From the NCBI GenBank assembly GCA_002716355.1, contig PBAU01000002.1, positions 107,121-171,120 of the forward strand: DNA of 64,000 bases, read 5' to 3'. Both the position numbers and the translations under genes were made by a program. Positions 45,272 to 53,684 of the stretch are shown here, piece after piece. The notes below the pieces were generated by a model. It was not told the origin of the DNA. It ran no database searches and was given only the letters and a program-made list of their open reading frames with translations. Source of the DNA: a bacterium (lineage in GTDB: Bacteria; UBP7; UBA6624). How positions within the stretch are numbered: position 1 is the first letter of the stretch; each line of letters starts with the position of its first letter.

Positions 45272-46345
45272 GTGAAAGAAATTGTAATTATTGGTGGTGG
45301 TGTTGCTGGCATGGCTATTGCATGGGAGGCACAAAAGAACGGTTACAAGGTTTTACTCCTAGAAAAAGATGCTTGTGGAGGTGGAGCAAGCCAAGCAAGT
45401 GCCGGCATACTCTCTCCTGCAGGAAAATCTTGCGGCGATCCTGAGCTCAATCGTTTTATCTGGGAGGGCATCAGGATGTTTCCGGATTGGGTTAAAGAGT
45501 TAAGAGAGGTTCATGATTCTGATCCTGATTTAAAGATGGAGGGTGTTTTGTACCCTGAAGAACCAGAGTTGAAGACAAGAATAGCCAGTCTTGAAGATGT
45601 CAATGTTTCTTATCAGGTTTTGGGAAAAAAAGAAATAAAAAATAATTTTCCATGGTTCGATGTTGAAAAGGCTGTTTTGATTGAGGATGAAGGGCGAATT
45701 AATCCAAGAAAATTAATGTATTTGTTAAAAGACGCACTTTTAAAATCAGGAGTTGACATTCGTGAAAATACCGAGGTTTTAAAAATATCTAAATTTGAAG
45801 AAAATTGGAAAATTTCCATAAAAAATAATGAGTCAATTTTTACCTCAAAGATTGCAATGTGCACTGGTGCCTGGGCCCAAGGTGTTGAAGATTGGGTTCC
45901 ACCCATTAAACCAATGAGGGGTCAAATTATCGAACTTGCTGGAGAGGGTATGGAGTTTCCAACTCATACAGTACATGGAGCAGCTTCATATATGGTTCCA
46001 CAATCCGGGCATTATTGGATTGGAGGCATTGTTCAGGATAGGGGTTTTGATGATTCAATTGATAAAAAAACTTTATTTCAAAAAGTGGCAATCATGGCAA
46101 ATTGGGCACCAATTTTCACTAAAGCGAAATTAGGAGAATCATGGTGTGGATTTCGCCCTGGTTCACCTGATGAACGACCAATTATTGGAGAAAGAAAAGG
46201 ATTGGAGGGTGTTTTTTGGGCAACAGGTCTTTTTAGAAATGGGGTATCGCTTTCCCCTGTAGTTGCTAAAAATTTCATCTCATGGATGAATGGTTCCTTC
46301 AAGCCAAATCAAGATTACCCTTTTTCACCTAATAGATTTTTATGA
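45272..46345 (+). CDS. thiO: FAD-dependent amino-acid oxidase, probably glycine oxidase ThiO
   Basis: A 357-residue DAO-family flavoenzyme. The start is GTG 45272. FAD binding is shown by I-I-G-G-G-V-A-G-M-A near residues 6-15 and G-G-G-A-S-Q-A-S-A-G-I-L-S-P-A-G, the latter typical of glycine oxidase; T-G-A-W-A-Q and G-F-R-P-G-S-P-D-E-R-P-I-I-G are conserved C-terminal motifs. ThiO makes dehydroglycine for the thiamine thiazole. No other thi gene is near, so a related D-amino acid oxidase is possible. It overlaps ispG by ATGA. Confidence 0.78.
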   Translation: MKEIVIIGGGVAGMAIAWEAQKNGYKVLLLEKDACGGGASQASAGILSPAGKSCGDPELNRFIWEGIRMFPDWVKELREVHDSDPDLKMEGVLYPEEPELKTRIASLEDVNVSYQVLGKKEIKNNFPWFDVEKAVLIEDEGRINPRKLMYLLKDALLKSGVDIRENTEVLKISKFEENWKISIKNNESIFTSKIAMCTGAWAQGVEDWVPPIKPMRGQIIELAGEGMEFPTHTVHGAASYMVPQSGHYWIGGIVQDRGFDDSIDKKTLFQKVAIMANWAPIFTKAKLGESWCGFRPGSPDERPIIGERKGLEGVFWATGLFRNGVSLSPVVAKNFISWMNGSFKPNQDYPFSPNRFL

Positions 46346-47568
46346 GTTTTTTTGAAATTAAAAAAAAGAGAATAAGCACAGTTTGTAATGTTGGCGGTGT
46401 TTTGATAGGTGGAGGGAATCCAATTGTTGTTCAGTCAATGACTGATACTGACACTGCAAATATATCAAAAACAGTTGATCAAATAATCTTGCTTGCGAAT
46501 GCTGGTAGCGAGATTGTGCGGATTACTGTCAACAATGATGAGTCTGCCAAGGCCGTTCCAGCAATTATTAAAACTATAAAAAATAGTGGTTGCGATGTTC
46601 CAATTGTGGGTGATTTTCACTTCAATGGTCACATACTTTTGAAAAAGTATCCAGAAATGGCTCAATCGCTTTCTAAGTTCCGTATTAATCCAGGCAATGT
46701 AGGTCGTGGACCCAGGCATGATAAAAACTTTGTTACATTTATTGAAATCGCCAAAGAGTTTAACAAGCCTGTTCGTATAGGTGTAAATGCTGGTAGTTTG
46801 GATGCTGATCTTTTAGCAAAGAAAATGGATCAAAATGCTCAAAATAATTTTCCACTTTCTGCCGAAGAAGTTGAAATCGAATCTTTAGTTGAAAGTGCTT
46901 TGAGCAGTGCTGAAACGGCGATTGATTTAGGTCTTTCTGAAAATATGATTATTATTTCATGCAAGGTTTCTAAAGTTAAAGAAATGGTTGAAGTTTATAG
47001 AAAAATTGCCAACCAATCAAATTTTCCCTTGCATTTAGGTTTAACTGAGGCGGGAATGGGTCTTAAGGGGGTTGCTGCAACATCTTCAGCACTTTCGATT
47101 CTTTTGAATGATGGGATTGGTGACACAATCAGGTCAAGTTTGACACCTGAGGTTGGAGGAGACAGGGCCAAGGAGGTGCGTTTGTGCCAGGAGATATTGC
47201 AGGCTTTGGATTTAAGAAGTTTCAGGCCATCAGTAACTAGTTGTCCAGGTTGTGGCAGAACAACCTCAACCTTTTTCAGGGAGTTAGCTGAAACAATTCA
47301 AGGAAAAATTGATTCAAATATGGCTAGCTGGAAAAATGATTTTCCTGGTGTTGAGAGTTTGAAAATAGCAATCATGGGATGCATAGTAAACGGTCCAGGT
47401 GAATCTAAATCTGCAGATATAGGGATATCCCTCCCTGGAACTGGAGAAAATCCAAAAGCACCTGTTTATGTAGATGGAAAATTAACTCAAACTTTAAGTG
47501 GTTCATCTATATCAAATCAATTTCTTGATATAGTAGAAGAATATATTAAGCAAAGGTGGTCAAAATGA
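46342..47568 (+). CDS. ispG: 4-hydroxy-3-methylbut-2-enyl diphosphate synthase
   Basis: Converts MEcPP to HMBPP in the MEP isoprenoid pathway with a 4Fe-4S cluster. The 408 residues show V-Q-S-M-T-D-T-D at the N-terminus, R-I-N-P-G-N-V, and cluster cysteines Cys301 and Cys304 (S-C-P-G-C-G-R) and Cys347 (M-G-C-I-V-N-G-P-G-E). It is somewhat longer than E. coli IspG (372), with an insertion near residue 165 (L-A-K-K-M-D-Q-N-A-Q). It overlaps genes on both sides (ATGA each). Confidence 0.95.
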   Translation: MSFFEIKKKRISTVCNVGGVLIGGGNPIVVQSMTDTDTANISKTVDQIILLANAGSEIVRITVNNDESAKAVPAIIKTIKNSGCDVPIVGDFHFNGHILLKKYPEMAQSLSKFRINPGNVGRGPRHDKNFVTFIEIAKEFNKPVRIGVNAGSLDADLLAKKMDQNAQNNFPLSAEEVEIESLVESALSSAETAIDLGLSENMIIISCKVSKVKEMVEVYRKIANQSNFPLHLGLTEAGMGLKGVAATSSALSILLNDGIGDTIRSSLTPEVGGDRAKEVRLCQEILQALDLRSFRPSVTSCPGCGRTTSTFFRELAETIQGKIDSNMASWKNDFPGVESLKIAIMGCIVNGPGESKSADIGISLPGTGENPKAPVYVDGKLTQTLSGSSISNQFLDIVEEYIKQRWSK

Positions 47569-47975
47569 CAAAGATACAAGCTATTTACGAAGGGGATCTT
47601 AGATGCAAGGCAGTTCATGATCTTTCCAATTCTGAAATTTTTACAGATGCGCCATTGGATAATTATGGTAAAGGGGAATCCTTTTCACCAACTGATCTTG
47701 TTGCAGCTGCTCTTTTGACATGCATGGCGACCATTATGGGCATTGCAGCTAAAAATTCAAAAATTGATATTTGTAAATTCAACATGAGTGTTGAAAAAAA
47801 AATGTCTAAAAATTTACCTAGAAAAATATCAGAATTACTTGTAGTTTTCAAAATGAAAAATAAATATTCGAAGAAAGAAAAAGAAATATTGAATAATGCT
47901 GCTCTTACATGCCCAGTTCATCGCAGCTTAAATGAAAGTATCGATATTCAGGTCGATTTTGAATGGGTAAATTGA
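47565..47975 (+). CDS. OsmC/Ohr-family protein
   Basis: A 136-residue thiol peroxidase-like protein. ATG 47565 forms an ATGA overlap with ispG and follows AAAGGTGG. The two redox cysteines of the family are in A-L-L-T-C-M-A-T and A-A-L-T-C-P-V-H-R-S. The subfamily with F-S-P-T-D-L-V-A-A-A is close to YhfA/OsmC-like proteins, whose substrates are not well defined, while OsmC and Ohr reduce organic peroxides. The next gene starts 14 bases later. Confidence 0.85.
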   Translation: MTKIQAIYEGDLRCKAVHDLSNSEIFTDAPLDNYGKGESFSPTDLVAAALLTCMATIMGIAAKNSKIDICKFNMSVEKKMSKNLPRKISELLVVFKMKNKYSKKEKEILNNAALTCPVHRSLNESIDIQVDFEWVN

Positions 47976-47989
47976 AAGGGGGTTTTTTT

Positions 47990-49195
47990 ATGAAAAAAGT
48001 ATTATTTTTAATTTGTTTTTTGTTAGGCGCAGGAAGCTTAACGGCATCAGATTTTGATCCCGCTGAAAGGCATAAGGTCCCACTGCAGGAATCCTTTTCC
48101 AAAGGCTCAGAGGATCCCTCTGTAACAATAGTGGAATTTAGTGCCTTTAACTGTCCGCCATGCAAAAGGTTAGCTGGTATCTTTGATGATGTTTTGAAAG
48201 ATTATTCAAAAGATGTTAGATTGGTTTTCAAACATGGTGTTCCAAGAGCTTTAGAGTTAGAAAAAGAAGCTGTTTTGGCAACATGGGCATCAGGCCAGCA
48301 AGGTTATTTTTGGGAAATGCATGACCTTTTATTCGAGTTTAAAGATAGAGGTTTTGAAGCCTATCTTCAACATGCAGAAAGATTAAACCTTGATAAAGAC
48401 AGGTTTGTTGCTGATTTTCAAAGTGATGCTGCACTTTCATCTATAGAAAATGAATGGAGGGTTAGTAGTTGCCTTGGTAATTATGGAACACCTAATTTTT
48501 TTGTTAATGGAAAAAAATACTCTGGAGAACTTTGGACACATGAAAGGATCCGAGAAATTATTGAAAAAGAACTTGTTTTGATGGAAAGCATGGGTAATCC
48601 AAAATATACGGAAATTATGGAAATGTCAGAAGGTGAAGAGTTCTTGTGCGGAAAAAAGGTTTTTAAGATTATTCCAAGCCTTTCAAAAGCCAGATTTTTT
48701 GTTGATGAAATTTTGAGAGAAGAGCCTTTTACAGTCATAGGTGAAACTAATAGCATGTCTGGAACCATAGATGTTGATTTTGACTTTCCAAAAAGGAGTT
48801 CTGTAGGTCAGATAGATATTGATAGTGATAGCTTCATTACTGATTCAAATAGCAGGAATAGAGCGATTAGAAATAGGATTTTGGACTCAGGCACATATCC
48901 TTTAGTGTCTTTTAAAGCTACACGCATAGATGGCCTTCCCGAAAAGGCAACTTTTTATCCTGGACAGAAATACGAGCTTGAAATCAGTGGAGAATTAACT
49001 ATAAAAAACAAAACTTTATTTGAAACCTTTGACACCGTATTGGAAATTGTAGATTTTTCAACCATTAAGGGTTTTGCAGCAGTAGAAGCTTTGTGGGCTG
49101 ATTATGGTGTAAGTGTTCCACAGCCACCTTTTGTTCAATTGATTGAAGATAGCATCAGATTAGAATTTGAATTTGTTGGAGTGTTAGAAGATTAG
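47990..49195 (+). CDS. Exported DsbA-like thioredoxin fused to a YceI-like domain
   Basis: A 401-residue protein. ATG 47990 follows AAAGGGGG and opens a Sec signal (K-K-V-L-F-L-I-C-F-L-L-G-A-G, cleavage after about residue 20). Residues about 30-205 are a DsbA/thioredoxin_4 domain with active site C55-P-P-C58 and cis-Pro loop G-T-P-N-F-F-V-N-G. Residues about 223-398 match YceI: a K-A-R-F-F-V-D-E start, V-G-Q-I-D-I-D-S-D-S-F-I-T-D, Y-P-L-V-S-F-K-A-T, G-E-L-T-I-K-N-K-T and W-A-D-Y-G-V. YceI domains are lipocalin-like barrels that bind polyisoprenoids. The combination in one chain is unusual; I infer periplasmic redox chemistry linked to an isoprenoid ligand. Confidence 0.82.
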   Translation: MKKVLFLICFLLGAGSLTASDFDPAERHKVPLQESFSKGSEDPSVTIVEFSAFNCPPCKRLAGIFDDVLKDYSKDVRLVFKHGVPRALELEKEAVLATWASGQQGYFWEMHDLLFEFKDRGFEAYLQHAERLNLDKDRFVADFQSDAALSSIENEWRVSSCLGNYGTPNFFVNGKKYSGELWTHERIREIIEKELVLMESMGNPKYTEIMEMSEGEEFLCGKKVFKIIPSLSKARFFVDEILREEPFTVIGETNSMSGTIDVDFDFPKRSSVGQIDIDSDSFITDSNSRNRAIRNRILDSGTYPLVSFKATRIDGLPEKATFYPGQKYELEISGELTIKNKTLFETFDTVLEIVDFSTIKGFAAVEALWADYGVSVPQPPFVQLIEDSIRLEFEFVGVLED

Positions 49196-50354
49196 ACCAG
49201 AATTAGAAATACTTTTAACCTCGGCAAGAGATGCATTCTTGCAGGTTTCTGTTTTTGTAGCAGTAATGGTTCTTCTTTTTTCATGGTTGCAGTATAAGAC
49301 ATCAGGAAAATTCGTTTCCATCTTGCAGAAAAACACTAAAACACAACCTTTTTTTGGTGCCCTTCTTGGCTTGACACCGGGATGCGGTGGTGCAATTATT
49401 GTCATGCCGTTATATGTAAAGAAAGTTGTTACTTTTGGTACCGTTATCGCAACACTCGCTGCAACATTAGGCGATGCTGCTTTTATATTGATAGCAAAAG
49501 CACCAAAAGATGCTGCTATTGTTCATATAGTTGCTTTTTTTACTGCTGTTTTTTGGGGTATGTTAATTGACAAATGGCAAATAACACATAATCAGCCCTT
49601 AGGCAAATTTTCCAAAAAATTTCAGGGTTTCAAGAGTGATATCAAAAAAGAAATTGATCCCGTTTCTTTTATAGACTCAATTGAAGGGGAGGAGAAAGAT
49701 GAATCTTTAGGTTACAAGATAACCCATCAAGGTTATGTTTTATGGTGGTGGGTGTGTCTTTTGGGTCTTATTTTGGGAGTAACTCTATTAGTGAAAGCTA
49801 ATGATCCCAATTACGCTCTTGAGTTAACTTTTGACCCCAGCCATAAAGACGCTATTTTTAATTATGTGGGATTGTTTGGAACCTTTTTGTCTGTGATTTT
49901 ATTTGTTGCCGGAAAGCATTTCATAGGGGATGACACCCTCGAGGCTTTAAGGGATAAATTGACATCCTCAAAAGAAACTTTGATACATGCTGCTTCTGAA
50001 ACTGCATTTGTAACTTTTTGGGTCTTGTTTGCATATTTGATTTATGAGTATGGTATGTATTTTTCAAATTTGGATTTTGCACAAATGATTGTCAATTCTG
50101 GCCCATTAAGTATTTTATTTGGCGCTGGGATTGGCTTGATACCCGGCTGCGGTCCACAAATTTTATTTGTAACTGCTTATACCGAAGGTTTATTGCCCAT
50201 GTCAGTATTGATTGCACACGCTATTTCACAAGATGGTGATGCTTTATTCCCGTTGATTGCAAGAAATAGAAAGGCAGCTTTATGGTCAACTGTGATTACA
50301 ACCATTCCTGCAATAGCGATAGGTCTGTTGTGGTTTTACCTTATAGGCAATTAG
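49191..50354 (+). CDS. Putative 10TM heavy-metal exporter (ArsP_2/DUF2899-like)
   Basis: A membrane protein of about 387 residues with two homologous halves, each with a glycine/cysteine loop: L-T-P-G-C-G-G-A near the first and L-I-P-G-C-G-P-Q near the second. This fits the putative 10TM metal exporter family, also annotated as putative manganese transporters. A TTG at 49239 gives 371 residues, but the frame stays open and protein-like to 49191 (R-P-E-L-E-I-L-L-T-S-A-R-D-A). ATT 49191 has GGAG 9-10 bases upstream and overlaps the preceding stop, so I place the start there as a non-canonical ATT; the alternative is TTG 49239. Substrate is unproven. Confidence 0.72.
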   Translation: MRPELEILLTSARDAFLQVSVFVAVMVLLFSWLQYKTSGKFVSILQKNTKTQPFFGALLGLTPGCGGAIIVMPLYVKKVVTFGTVIATLAATLGDAAFILIAKAPKDAAIVHIVAFFTAVFWGMLIDKWQITHNQPLGKFSKKFQGFKSDIKKEIDPVSFIDSIEGEEKDESLGYKITHQGYVLWWWVCLLGLILGVTLLVKANDPNYALELTFDPSHKDAIFNYVGLFGTFLSVILFVAGKHFIGDDTLEALRDKLTSSKETLIHAASETAFVTFWVLFAYLIYEYGMYFSNLDFAQMIVNSGPLSILFGAGIGLIPGCGPQILFVTAYTEGLLPMSVLIAHAISQDGDALFPLIARNRKAALWSTVITTIPAIAIGLLWFYLIGN

Positions 50355-50363
50355 GATACATTT

Positions 50364-51575
50364 ATGTTCTCAAATTTAACTCCAGAATCGAACCAAAGAC
50401 CAGGAAATGACCCCATTTTTGCGCTTAGTGAAGAAGCTAGATCAAAAATTGCTAATGGTGAAAGGGTAATTGATGCCACTTTAGGTTGTTTATTTGATGA
50501 TCGCGGACAGCTTTTAGTTGTTAATGCATGGGATCAGGTTGCTGCTGAAATTCATCCAAGCATGGTTGCTGGTTATGCTCCTATTTCAGGAGTTCAAAAA
50601 TTTAATCATGCAATCATAGAAGATACATTTTCTGATTTTCAACACCTCAAACAGATAAGCGTATCCTCAGCAACACCTGGGGGAACAGGTGCTGTCACAT
50701 CTTCAATTGTTAATTTTTTAGAACCGGGAGAGACGCTTGTCTCCCCACATCTTTACTGGGGGCCATACAGCACAATTTCTAGCTTAAATGGCAGGAGATT
50801 ATTAACTTATCAGACCTTCACCCCAGATTTGAATTTCAATTTAGAAGGCCTTGAGCAAGCGGTGCATAAAACATCAAAAGAAAATAAAAGAGTGTTAACT
50901 GTGATTAATTCTCCATGCAACAATCCAACAGGTTATTCTTTGAGCCCAAGTGAGTGGGATGGAGTTGGTGACATATTGTCCAACGCTTCAAATACTGCTA
51001 GAAATTCGTTGATTATAGATTTGGCTTATTTTAAATTTGGCCCCAAAAACAATCACTGGTTAAGTGTTGTAGAGAAAATATGTGATGATGTGCAGGTTCT
51101 TATTGCTTGGAGTGGAAGTAAATCCTTTACAAGATACGGTGCTAGAGTTGGTGGAATCATTGCCTTGAACAGAGATGCAGGCTCAAGAGAAAAGCTCAAA
51201 AGAGCATTTTCTTATTCCTCTAGAGGGACATGGAGTAATTGCAATCATATGGGTCAATTCATTGCAACAAAATTAATTACTGATGACCGTTATAAAAAAC
51301 AGGTTAATATTGAAAGAAATGCCATTATCGATTTGCTTCAGGATAGGGTTGATGTATTTAATGTTCAGGCACAAAAATATAATTTGGTTTACCCTCGTTA
51401 TGAAGGTGGGTTTTTCGTAACTGTATTCTGTAAAGATCCACAAGATGTTGCTAAAAGAATGAGAGATAAAAACGTGTATTTGATACCTGTAAAAGATGGA
51501 GTTAGAGTTGGCCTTTGCAGTGTTGCATCAAAAGACATTCCAGAACTTGTAGAAGTATTGAATAATTCTTTGTAA
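50364..51575 (+). CDS. PLP-dependent aminotransferase, class I/II
   Basis: A 403-residue fold-type I aminotransferase. The PLP-binding lysine lies in A-W-S-G-S-K-S-F-T-R-Y-G-A-R-V-G-G, preceded by N-S-P-C-N-N-P-T-G and an Asp-x-x-Tyr (I-D-L-A-Y). The N-terminal D-A-T-L-G-C-L-F-D-D and G-Y-A-P-I-S-G are characteristic of an aspartate/aromatic aminotransferase subgroup. The amino-acid substrate is not assignable. It is followed by a hydrolase with a TAATG overlap. Confidence 0.85.
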   Translation: MFSNLTPESNQRPGNDPIFALSEEARSKIANGERVIDATLGCLFDDRGQLLVVNAWDQVAAEIHPSMVAGYAPISGVQKFNHAIIEDTFSDFQHLKQISVSSATPGGTGAVTSSIVNFLEPGETLVSPHLYWGPYSTISSLNGRRLLTYQTFTPDLNFNLEGLEQAVHKTSKENKRVLTVINSPCNNPTGYSLSPSEWDGVGDILSNASNTARNSLIIDLAYFKFGPKNNHWLSVVEKICDDVQVLIAWSGSKSFTRYGARVGGIIALNRDAGSREKLKRAFSYSSRGTWSNCNHMGQFIATKLITDDRYKKQVNIERNAIIDLLQDRVDVFNVQAQKYNLVYPRYEGGFFVTVFCKDPQDVAKRMRDKNVYLIPVKDGVRVGLCSVASKDIPELVEVLNNSL

Positions 51576-52321
51576 TGAATCTTAAAATCCAAGGAAAAGG
51601 GCAACCTTTATTATTAATACCAGGCCTTGGAGGGTGTTCAAAAAGTTTTGATTATTTAATTCCCCATTTGGATAAGTTACAAGTCATAACATTTGATCCA
51701 TTGGGTTGTGGTTCCAGCATGCCAATAGACAAAGCTAGTCCAAATGTTATTTTTTCATCTATTGTTTCCATGATTAAGGATTTGAAATTTGAAAAAATAA
51801 ATGTTTTAGGGACTTCTTTTGGTGGTGTTATTGCCAGGATGCTTGCGGTTGAAAATAATGATTTAATAGATGGGCTTATTCTTGTTGCAACTGAACCTAA
51901 TCCAGATAGGTCAGTTCGACCTAAAAATCAAAAACCAAGAGTCGGAAAGGGTGCTACCGCTATAGAAAGAACAAAAGCTTGGCTTAAAAGCTTTTCGTTC
52001 AAAGATTGGGAGAGTGAAGATAATTTTAGCTTTACAACTGCAGTTAGATATTATTCCAACAATGAACCTCTTCCAGAAACACAAAGGCTGCAAAGGGATT
52101 TTGTTTTGAGGAATAAAAATTTTGGCATGCCTGAAAAAATCAAGCAGAAAACCTTAATAGTACATGGTGATTGTGATTCCTTGGTGCCTTTTAAGAATGC
52201 GGAAATTTTACATAATTTAATTGTGAGATCTGAATTAAAAAAAATTGAATCTTGCGGGCATATGATTGCTTGGGAAAAATCCAGAGAATTATCAATTTTA
52301 ATTAAGGAGTTTTGTAAATGA
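51575..52321 (+). CDS. Alpha/beta hydrolase
   Basis: A 248-residue cytosolic alpha/beta hydrolase. It has the oxyanion region L-I-P-G-L-G-G-C, the nucleophile elbow G-T-S-F-G-G (Ser near residue 87), an Asp in G-D-C-D-S-L-V-P and His in C-G-H-M-I-A-W. The family covers esterases, lactonases and C-C hydrolases; no substrate is evident. The start overlaps the aminotransferase stop and its end overlaps the epimerase start, so the three are likely co-translated. Confidence 0.85.
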   Translation: MNLKIQGKGQPLLLIPGLGGCSKSFDYLIPHLDKLQVITFDPLGCGSSMPIDKASPNVIFSSIVSMIKDLKFEKINVLGTSFGGVIARMLAVENNDLIDGLILVATEPNPDRSVRPKNQKPRVGKGATAIERTKAWLKSFSFKDWESEDNFSFTTAVRYYSNNEPLPETQRLQRDFVLRNKNFGMPEKIKQKTLIVHGDCDSLVPFKNAEILHNLIVRSELKKIESCGHMIAWEKSRELSILIKEFCK

Positions 52322-53349
52322 GGGTATTGGTTATTGGCGGAACTAGGTTTATGGGAATGGGCTTAGTGGATAGATTATTGAAAGATGGCCATGAGCTTTT
52401 CATTATGACAAGAGGCATTTCAAGCAACCCTTTTGAGAATAATGTTCGACATGTTTTTTGTGACAGGTTTGATAGCGAGGCTTTCAAGCATGAATTAACC
52501 AAACTAAAAAATGAATTCAAGGGAGAGCCGGTGTTTGATGCAGTTGTTGACTTTCTCTCATTTAACAAACAACATTCACAGGATTTTATTGATGTTTTTT
52601 CAAGACCTGGTTTAATAGGTCATTTCATACATATATCAACAGGTTCTGTGTATGCGGTCGGAGAAAGGTATCATGATGGGCTGATATCCGAAAAAGATTT
52701 TTATAACCCACTAGCAAAGCCTTGGCAAAATAATATTGAAAGTTGGAATTATGGGACCGGAAAAAGGGAAGCTGAAAATGTTTTGGAAAAAGCATGGAAG
52801 GATTTTTCGTTTCCTGAAACCAGAATCAGGATCCCGATAGTCGAGGGACCTTACGATTACACATTGAGAAGCTGGAAATACCAACTTTGGCTTCAAAGTG
52901 GAAAGCCTATTGACCTGCCCGACGGAGGGAGATTTAAATTCACGCATGTTTTTTCTGAAGATGTTGTTGATGCTATTTTGTCAATAATTAAAATTGGATC
53001 ATCTACATATGGAAATGCTTTCAACCTTGCACAAGAAGAACAACCATCATTGAAGGTTTACCTTACTGAAATGGCAAGGGTGATTGGTATTGAACCAACA
53101 TTCAAAGACGTTTCTTTGGATAAGTATTGGAGCCCCTTGAAGGAAAATAAAGTTTTCTCTAAATCAAAAGCATGGCAGCCATATGCGTCTTGGCTTAAGA
53201 GGGATTCGTGTTTGAGCATTGAAAAAGCAAAAAAATATTTATCATGGACGCCAACACCAATGAGCGATGCACTTAAAAAAACTTGCTTATGGTTTGATAG
53301 TCAAGAAAACCCATTTGCAAAACCATCAGATCAACCTTGGTTGAGTTGA
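52318..53349 (+). CDS. NAD-dependent epimerase/dehydratase (CSP41-like SDR)
   Basis: A 343-residue extended SDR. The NAD-binding loop is G-G-T-R-F-M-G (residues 7-13), and Tyr-x3-Lys occurs in N-Y-G-T-G-K-R-E-A. The G-G-T-R-F start is typical of the CSP41-like branch found in cyanobacteria, plants and many bacteria, where nucleotide-sugar epimerase and RNA-binding roles have been reported. It ends 10 bases before the csoR promoter region. Confidence 0.82.
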   Translation: MRVLVIGGTRFMGMGLVDRLLKDGHELFIMTRGISSNPFENNVRHVFCDRFDSEAFKHELTKLKNEFKGEPVFDAVVDFLSFNKQHSQDFIDVFSRPGLIGHFIHISTGSVYAVGERYHDGLISEKDFYNPLAKPWQNNIESWNYGTGKREAENVLEKAWKDFSFPETRIRIPIVEGPYDYTLRSWKYQLWLQSGKPIDLPDGGRFKFTHVFSEDVVDAILSIIKIGSSTYGNAFNLAQEEQPSLKVYLTEMARVIGIEPTFKDVSLDKYWSPLKENKVFSKSKAWQPYASWLKRDSCLSIEKAKKYLSWTPTPMSDALKKTCLWFDSQENPFAKPSDQPWLS

Positions 53350-53358
53350 TATAGTACA

Positions 53359-53379
53359 ATATACCCATTGGGGGTATAT
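53359..53379 (+). promoter_or_regulatory. CsoR-type copper operator overlapping the csoR start
   Basis: ATATACCC-ATTGG-GGGTATAT is a perfect 8-base dyad, matching the TACCC..GGGTA pattern of CsoR operators. A TACAAT -10 element at 53355-53360 runs into it. The ATG of csoR (53380) follows directly, so the operator's G tract at 53370-53374 also serves as the only Shine-Dalgarno-like sequence. Bound repressor would block initiation of the csoR-copA unit. No good -35 is seen. Confidence 0.75.
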
Positions 53380-53682
53380 ATGAAGAATGATAATTATTGC
53401 GATTCCTTGCCAGAATCTCATGGCCAAGCTTTAAGGAATCTAGCTCGTATAAAAGGCCAAATTGGTGGTGTTCAAAAAATGATTAGGGAAGGCAGTTATT
53501 GTTTGGATGTTTTGACTCAAATTCATGCCGCAAGGTCAGCGCTTGACAGCGTTTCTGCGTCATTAATGGAAAATCATCTTGAAAGTTGTTGTGTCGAAGC
53601 GATCATATCTGATGATAAAGATTTAGCCTTAAAAAGAGTTACTGAGTTTTCTCAGTGCTGCAAAAAATTCATTAAAGGTTAA
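53380..53682 (+). CDS. csoR: Copper-sensing repressor CsoR
   Basis: A 100-residue all-helical DUF156 repressor. The Cu(I) ligands Cys41, His66 and Cys70 are present with the same spacing as in Mycobacterium CsoR (C-x24-H-x3-C). The A-R-I-K-G-Q-I-G-G-V helix is the conserved DNA-contact region. ATG 53380 is used because upstream in-frame codons lie in the operator. It is 2 bases before copA, which it presumably controls with itself: copper binding would release the operator. Confidence 0.9.
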   Translation: MKNDNYCDSLPESHGQALRNLARIKGQIGGVQKMIREGSYCLDVLTQIHAARSALDSVSASLMENHLESCCVEAIISDDKDLALKRVTEFSQCCKKFIKG

Positions 53683-53684
53683 AG

